From contig NZ_JAAAUC010000015.1 of NCBI RefSeq assembly GCF_009908165.1, positions 1 through 64,000 on the forward strand: a stretch of DNA of 64,000 nt. Direction: 5' to 3'. This document shows positions 60,703 through 64,000 of the stretch, one piece after another. This stretch comes from Frigidibacter albus. Lineage in GTDB: Bacteria; Pseudomonadota; Alphaproteobacteria; Rhodobacterales; Rhodobacteraceae. The translations under genes and the position numbers were made by a program. The notes under the pieces are model-generated. The model had not been told where the DNA came from and did not search any database. It was given only the letters and a program-made list of their open reading frames with translations. The stretch's first letter is position 1; each line of letters begins with the position of its first letter.

Positions 60703-61632
60703 ATGGCGAAGTCACTGAGCGGTCGCACCATGTTCATCACCGGGGCCACCCGCGGGATCGGGCGCGCCATAGCACTTGCCGCCGCGCGTGAGGGGGCGAA
60801 TGTCGCCCTTCTGGGCAAGACCGACACCCCGCACCGCTATCTGCCCGGCACCGTGCAGGAGGCCGCCGAGGCGATCGAGGCGGCGGGCGGGCGCGCGCTG
60901 CCGGTCATCGCCGATGTGCGCGACGATGCGGCGGTGGCCGAAGCCGTGGCCCGCACGGTGGAGACTTTCGGCGGCATCGACATCTGCGTGAACAACGCCA
61001 GCGCTATTGATCAGGCGGGTGTGCTGGACACCGACATGAAGCGCTTCGATCTGGTGCATGACATCATCGTGCGCGGCGCGTTCCTGGTCTCGAAATGCTG
61101 CCTGCCGCATCTGCTGCGCGCGCCCGCGCCGCATCTGATGATGCTGGCCCCTCGGCCGAACTTGGATCCCGCGCGGCTGGGGCGGTCGCTGCACCAGTCG
61201 ATGGCGAAATACGGCATCGCGATGCAGGTGATCGGCATGGCCGAGGAGTTCCGCGACCAGGGTGTCGCCGTCACCGGCTTGTGGCCACGCGCCGGGATCG
61301 CGACCGCCGCCATCGAGTTCCGCCGCGGCGACGAGGCGCTGCGCCATTGCCGCAAGCCCGAGATCATGGGCGATGCCGCCGTCTCGATCTTCCGCCGCCC
61401 GGCGGTCGAGGTGACAGGGCGGTTCTCCCTGGATGACGAGGCCCTGCATGAGGCAGGGGTGCGCGATTTCTCAGCCTACGTCGTCGAGCCCGGGCAGCCC
61501 CTGTGGCTGGCCGACTGGCGGCGCGATGCCGCCTTGCCGGAGTGGTCGGACCCGATCGTGCCGCCCCCGGGCGAGGCGGGCCGCAACGCCCGGGGGGTGA
61601 TCCCGGGCGAGGGCGCCGCCAAGACGCAGTAG
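60703..61632 (+). CDS. HSDL2-like SDR lacking catalytic Ser and Tyr
   Basis: 309 residues. The cofactor loop FITGATRGIGRAIA and CVNNASAIDQAG are intact, and MAKYGIAMQVIGMAEEF with GLWPRAGIATAAIEF follows human HSDL2 closely. At the active site, where relatives have LSPPLNL and YTIAK, this protein reads LAPRPNL and QSMAK: the Ser is Ala and the Tyr is Gln, with only the Lys kept. The proton-transfer residues of an SDR are thus missing. It may bind cofactor or acyl-CoA without redox activity, or use other residues. GAGGGGGAG precedes the ATG; it ends four bases from the convergent gene. Confidence 0.88.
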   Translation: MAKSLSGRTMFITGATRGIGRAIALAAAREGANVALLGKTDTPHRYLPGTVQEAAEAIEAAGGRALPVIADVRDDAAVAEAVARTVETFGGIDICVNNASAIDQAGVLDTDMKRFDLVHDIIVRGAFLVSKCCLPHLLRAPAPHLMMLAPRPNLDPARLGRSLHQSMAKYGIAMQVIGMAEEFRDQGVAVTGLWPRAGIATAAIEFRRGDEALRHCRKPEIMGDAAVSIFRRPAVEVTGRFSLDDEALHEAGVRDFSAYVVEPGQPLWLADWRRDAALPEWSDPIVPPPGEAGRNARGVIPGEGAAKTQ

Positions 61633-61635
61633 CGG

Positions 61636-62535
61636 CTACAGGGGCGGGCCGCGATACTCCGGCTCGTCCCACCAAGGGTAGTAGTCGGGCATGTCGGTGG
61701 AAACCTTGCCCGGAAACGCCGGCGGCCGCTTTTCGCGAAAGGCGGCGGCGCCCTCCTGGGTGTCGGCGCTCATCCCTCGGTTGGTGATGCCCCAGCTTTC
61801 CACCCGATGCGCCTCCATCGGGTGGCGCATGGCCTGACCCCGCCAGATCATCTGCCGCATGACGGCGGCCGAGACCGGCGCGATGCTGGCCGCGATTTCC
61901 GCCGCGATGGCGCGGGCCTTCGGCATCAGCTCTTCCGGGCGGACCAGATGATTGAACATCCCCGCCTCGGCCAGTTCGGGGGCGGGCACGTTGCGGGCGG
62001 TCATCGCCCATTCCAGCGCCTTGGCCATGCCGACGGCACGGGGCAGGAAATAGGAGGAACAGCCCTCGAACACGATGCCGAACTTGCCGTAGACGAAGCC
62101 CATCCGGGCAGTGTCGCTGGCGATGCGGATGTCCATCGGCAGTGTCATGGCCGAGCCGATGCCCACCGCCGGGCCGTTGATCGCCGCGATCACCGGCTTG
62201 AGGCTGCGGAAGATGCGCAGGGCCAGCGTCCCTCCGCCATCACGCGCGGTTTCCAGCGTGTAGTCGAACCTGCCATCGGCGCGCTGCGGGTTGCCGGGGC
62301 GGGTGGATTTGTCGAACACATCCTTGCCGCTCGACAGATCCGCCCCTGCGCAGAAGGCCCGGCCCGCGCCGGTGACCATGACGGCGCGCACGCTGTCATC
62401 GTCATCGGTCAGGTCGAAGGCGCGGATGATCTCGGCCGGCATGGCGGGGGTCAGCGCGTTCATCTTCTCGGGCCGGTTCAGGGTGATGGTAGCGATGTGG
62501 TCGGCAATCTCGAACCGGATCAGGTGGAAATCCAT
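61636..62535 (-). CDS. enoyl-CoA hydratase/isomerase family protein
   Basis: 299 residues, longer than most because of a C-terminal tail (DMPDYYPWWDEPEYRGPPL). LNRPEKMNALTPAMPAE, RAFCAGADLSSGKDVFDK (near 67) and GPAVGIGSAMTLPMDIRIA (near 130). The hydratase glutamates are not at their normal positions (SAMTLPMD; VYGKFG); an acidic residue appears in IVFEGCSSYFLP. This subgroup is annotated as generic crotonase. ATG 62535 (MDFHLIRF) has TGAGGGGGA upstream. It lies 11 bases after the broken crotonase at 62547. Confidence 0.9.
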   Translation of the reverse strand: MDFHLIRFEIADHIATITLNRPEKMNALTPAMPAEIIRAFDLTDDDDSVRAVMVTGAGRAFCAGADLSSGKDVFDKSTRPGNPQRADGRFDYTLETARDGGGTLALRIFRSLKPVIAAINGPAVGIGSAMTLPMDIRIASDTARMGFVYGKFGIVFEGCSSYFLPRAVGMAKALEWAMTARNVPAPELAEAGMFNHLVRPEELMPKARAIAAEIAASIAPVSAAVMRQMIWRGQAMRHPMEAHRVESWGITNRGMSADTQEGAAAFREKRPPAFPGKVSTDMPDYYPWWDEPEYRGPPL

Positions 62536-62546
62536 GGTGATCCCCC

Positions 62547-63330
62547 TCAACCGCGCGCGACCCGGAGGGCGGCGCTGATCGCCTGATATTCCGGCCCGTC
62601 GAACAGGCGCGACTGCATGTCATTCTCGCGCGTCATCGCGGCATGAAGGTCGGGATCGGTCAGCGCATTGACCAGCGCCTTCTGCGCGGCGGCGGCCTGC
62701 GGCGGCACCCCGGCCAGCTTGCGGCACAGATCCATCGCCTGCGCGTCCAGATCGTCCGGCGCGCAGGTCCAGTCCACGATCCGCCAGTCCAGCGCGGTCC
62801 GGGCCGAGATCGGCTCGCCCGCCATCATTAGCCATTTGGCCCGCGCGGGACCGGCAAGCTGCGTCAGAAAGGCTGACCCGCCGGTGTCCAGCGCCAGGCC
62901 GTATTTCACCTCGGGCAGGCCGAAGCACAGATCATCGGCAGCGATGCGCATGTCGGCGGCAAGCGCCATTTCGGCGCCGCCGCCGATGACATGGCCCTTC
63001 AGCGCGGCGACCAGCGGTTTCGGCATGTCCACCTGCCTGCGCCGGACGGATTACGAAAAGGCGATGTAATCGTGATGCGCCCACCCCTCCCGCCTCTGAC
63101 CCAATTGCCGCGTGTCGCGCCCGGCGCAGAAGGATTTGCCCTCTCCCCGCATCAGCACGCAGCGGACGGCCACGTCCCCCGCGAAGGCCTCCAAGGCTGC
63201 CCCGATCGCCTCGCGCATCTCGTCGGACACGGCGTTGTGCGCCTCGGGGCGGTTCAGGGTGAGGATGCCCACCCCCGTCCTCGGTCACACGTGTCAGGAC
63301 CAGCGGCTCCGGTCTGGTCTGGTCTGTCAT
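62547..63330 (-). pseudogene. enoyl-CoA hydratase, frameshift plus in-frame TAA
   Basis: From ATG 63330 the frame reads MTDQTRPEPLVLTRVTEDG and is lost at five C (63272-63276 on the plus strand; one too many). The next frame reads VGILTLNRPEAHNAV, KSFCAGRDTRQLGQ and DYIAFS, meets TAA (plus 63051-63053), then continues in the same frame SVRRRQVDMPKPLVAALKG and GGGAEMALAADM, FGLPEVKYGLALDTGG with both glutamates. The restored length is about 260 residues. Two independent lesions make loss of function likely unless both are assembly errors. Confidence 0.82.
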
Positions 63331-63345
63331 GATGGTTCCTCCCGT

Positions 63346-64000
63346 TCAGTCGGTATCGCGCGTCAGGCCCAGCCCGCGTTCGGCGATGATGTTGCGCTGG
63401 ATGTTCGAGGCACTCCCGGCGATGGCGGTGCCCAGCGAGCCCATGAACTGGTTGTTCCACCGCTCGGCCCCCGCGCCGGGACCGGGTTCCAGCAGCGCGG
63501 CATCGCCCATCAGCTCACGCGCAAGGGCCGACACGTCCTGCAGGATGCCCGTCAGGAACAGTTTCGACACCAGGTCGAACAGCCCCGGTTCCTGCCCGGC
63601 GGTCCGCATTGCCAGCTGGCGCGATTGCGAATGGCGCAGCGCCTGCCGCGCTCCGTCGATGGCGGCCAGCCGCTCGCGCATGCGGGGGTGCTGGATCGCC
63701 GGGCGACCGTCGATCACCTGACGCCGCGCCAGCGAGAGCAGCTGGTCGAAGGGAATGCGGTCAATGTCGCCGATGGAGACACGTTCGTGTTTCAGCGTGG
63801 ATTTCGACACGCGCCAGCCATCGCCTTCCGGCCCCACGGTCCAGTCCGCGGGGGTGCGGGCATCGGTCAGAAACACCTCGCAGAACCGCCGCTCGCCATT
63901 GATGGCCCGGATCGGGCGGATTTCCACCCCCGGCTGGTGCAGGTCCAGCAGCAGATAGGTGATTCCTTCCTGCCGCCGCGACCCCGGCACGCTGCGCGCC
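63346..64000 (-). CDS. acyl-CoA dehydrogenase, C-terminal two thirds (cut by window edge)
   Basis: At least 218 residues; the 5' part lies beyond position 64000. Visible are LLLDLHQPGVEIRPIRAING (end of the beta domain), VGPEGDGWRVSKSTLKHERV, whose Glu is the candidate base, and the C-terminus GTAIAGSASNIQRNIIAERGLGLTRD. In place of the usual GGTSEIQ it has GSASNIQ, as in the large subunits of paired enzymes, so a small-subunit partner may be encoded nearby. It precedes the broken crotonase by 15 bases on the minus strand. Confidence 0.9.
   Translation of the reverse strand, partial: ARSVPGSRRQEGITYLLLDLHQPGVEIRPIRAINGERRFCEVFLTDARTPADWTVGPEGDGWRVSKSTLKHERVSIGDIDRIPFDQLLSLARRQVIDGRPAIQHPRMRERLAAIDGARQALRHSQSRQLAMRTAGQEPGLFDLVSKLFLTGILQDVSALARELMGDAALLEPGPGAGAERWNNQFMGSLGTAIAGSASNIQRNIIAERGLGLTRDTD

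Noticed and set aside
1-64000. CRISPR arrays, tRNA, rRNA, prophage or conjugation genes
   Set aside because: Reading both strands I found no regularly spaced repeats, no tRNA-like cloverleaf, no rRNA sequence and no phage or transfer genes.

Overview
The window is GC-rich chromosomal or megaplasmid DNA from a Gram-negative bacterium, most likely an alphaproteobacterium of the Rhodobacterales/Paracoccus kind. This rests on overall GC richness, many Bug/TctC-type periplasmic binding proteins with a TctAB membrane pair, heavy use of GTG/TTG starts beside GGAGG ribosome sites, and IS481, IS3 and IS21 elements. It is an inference from gene style. There is no rRNA, tRNA or taxonomic marker in the window.

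Almost all of the roughly 60 genes are for CoA-thioester catabolism. There are four acyl-CoA ligases (one NDP-forming, three AMP-forming), eight acyl-CoA dehydrogenase genes or fragments (six of them forming three small/large subunit pairs), eleven free-standing crotonases (enoyl-CoA hydratase/isomerase fold), two differently arranged hydratase/3-hydroxyacyl-CoA dehydrogenase fusions, two thiolases, two CaiB/BaiF CoA-transferases, four short-chain dehydrogenases, two nitronate-monooxygenase-like flavoproteins, an Old Yellow Enzyme, an epoxide hydrolase, an alpha/beta hydrolase, an aldo-keto reductase and a quinone-reductase-like MDR enzyme. Uptake is by five TctC-type binding proteins, one TctAB pair and one MFS carrier. 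Together they look like a large accessory island that imports carboxylates, activates them with CoA and degrades branched, alicyclic or aromatic acyl chains by beta-oxidation-like steps. The substrate cannot be named from sequence alone.

Layout. 0-5.6 kb: IS481 end, beheaded dehydrogenase, NDP-forming ligase, then (minus strand) a FadJ-type fusion and a frameshifted PaaG-like gene. 5.7-9.5 kb: a decayed IS3 element cut by a complete IS21 element (istAB with matching 26-bp ends), followed by a scar of two unrelated gene fragments (PfkB kinase, ThDP enzyme). 9.7-15.4 kb: a binding protein and a minus-strand operon with a dehydrogenase pair, a broken UGSC-motif gene with its partner, and a D-2-hydroxyacid dehydrogenase. 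15.8-18.1 kb: ligase and crotonase. 18.2-28.5 kb: a ten-gene minus-strand operon with two dehydrogenase pairs. 28.6-34 kb: two binding proteins, a DinB-like protein, a broken ligase and a broken crotonase. 34-40.5 kb: GntR, IclR and TetR regulators among beta-oxidation genes. 40.5-45.8 kb: NMO-crotonase-thiolase-fusion operon. 45.8-52 kb: minus-strand operon of CoA-transferase, hydrolases and reductases. 52.2-61.6 kb: MFS carrier, then NMO, TctBA, ligase, three crotonases and an unusual SDR. 61.6-64 kb: crotonases and a dehydrogenase cut by the window edge.

Two features cut across the map. First, a short sequence near GTCAAC(G/T)TAG(T/C/A)TA recurs in the core promoters of several of these operons and suggests one regulon. 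Second, six genes carry single-base changes in short G/C runs and/or in-frame stop codons, which means either active decay of the island or base-calling errors in the assembly.
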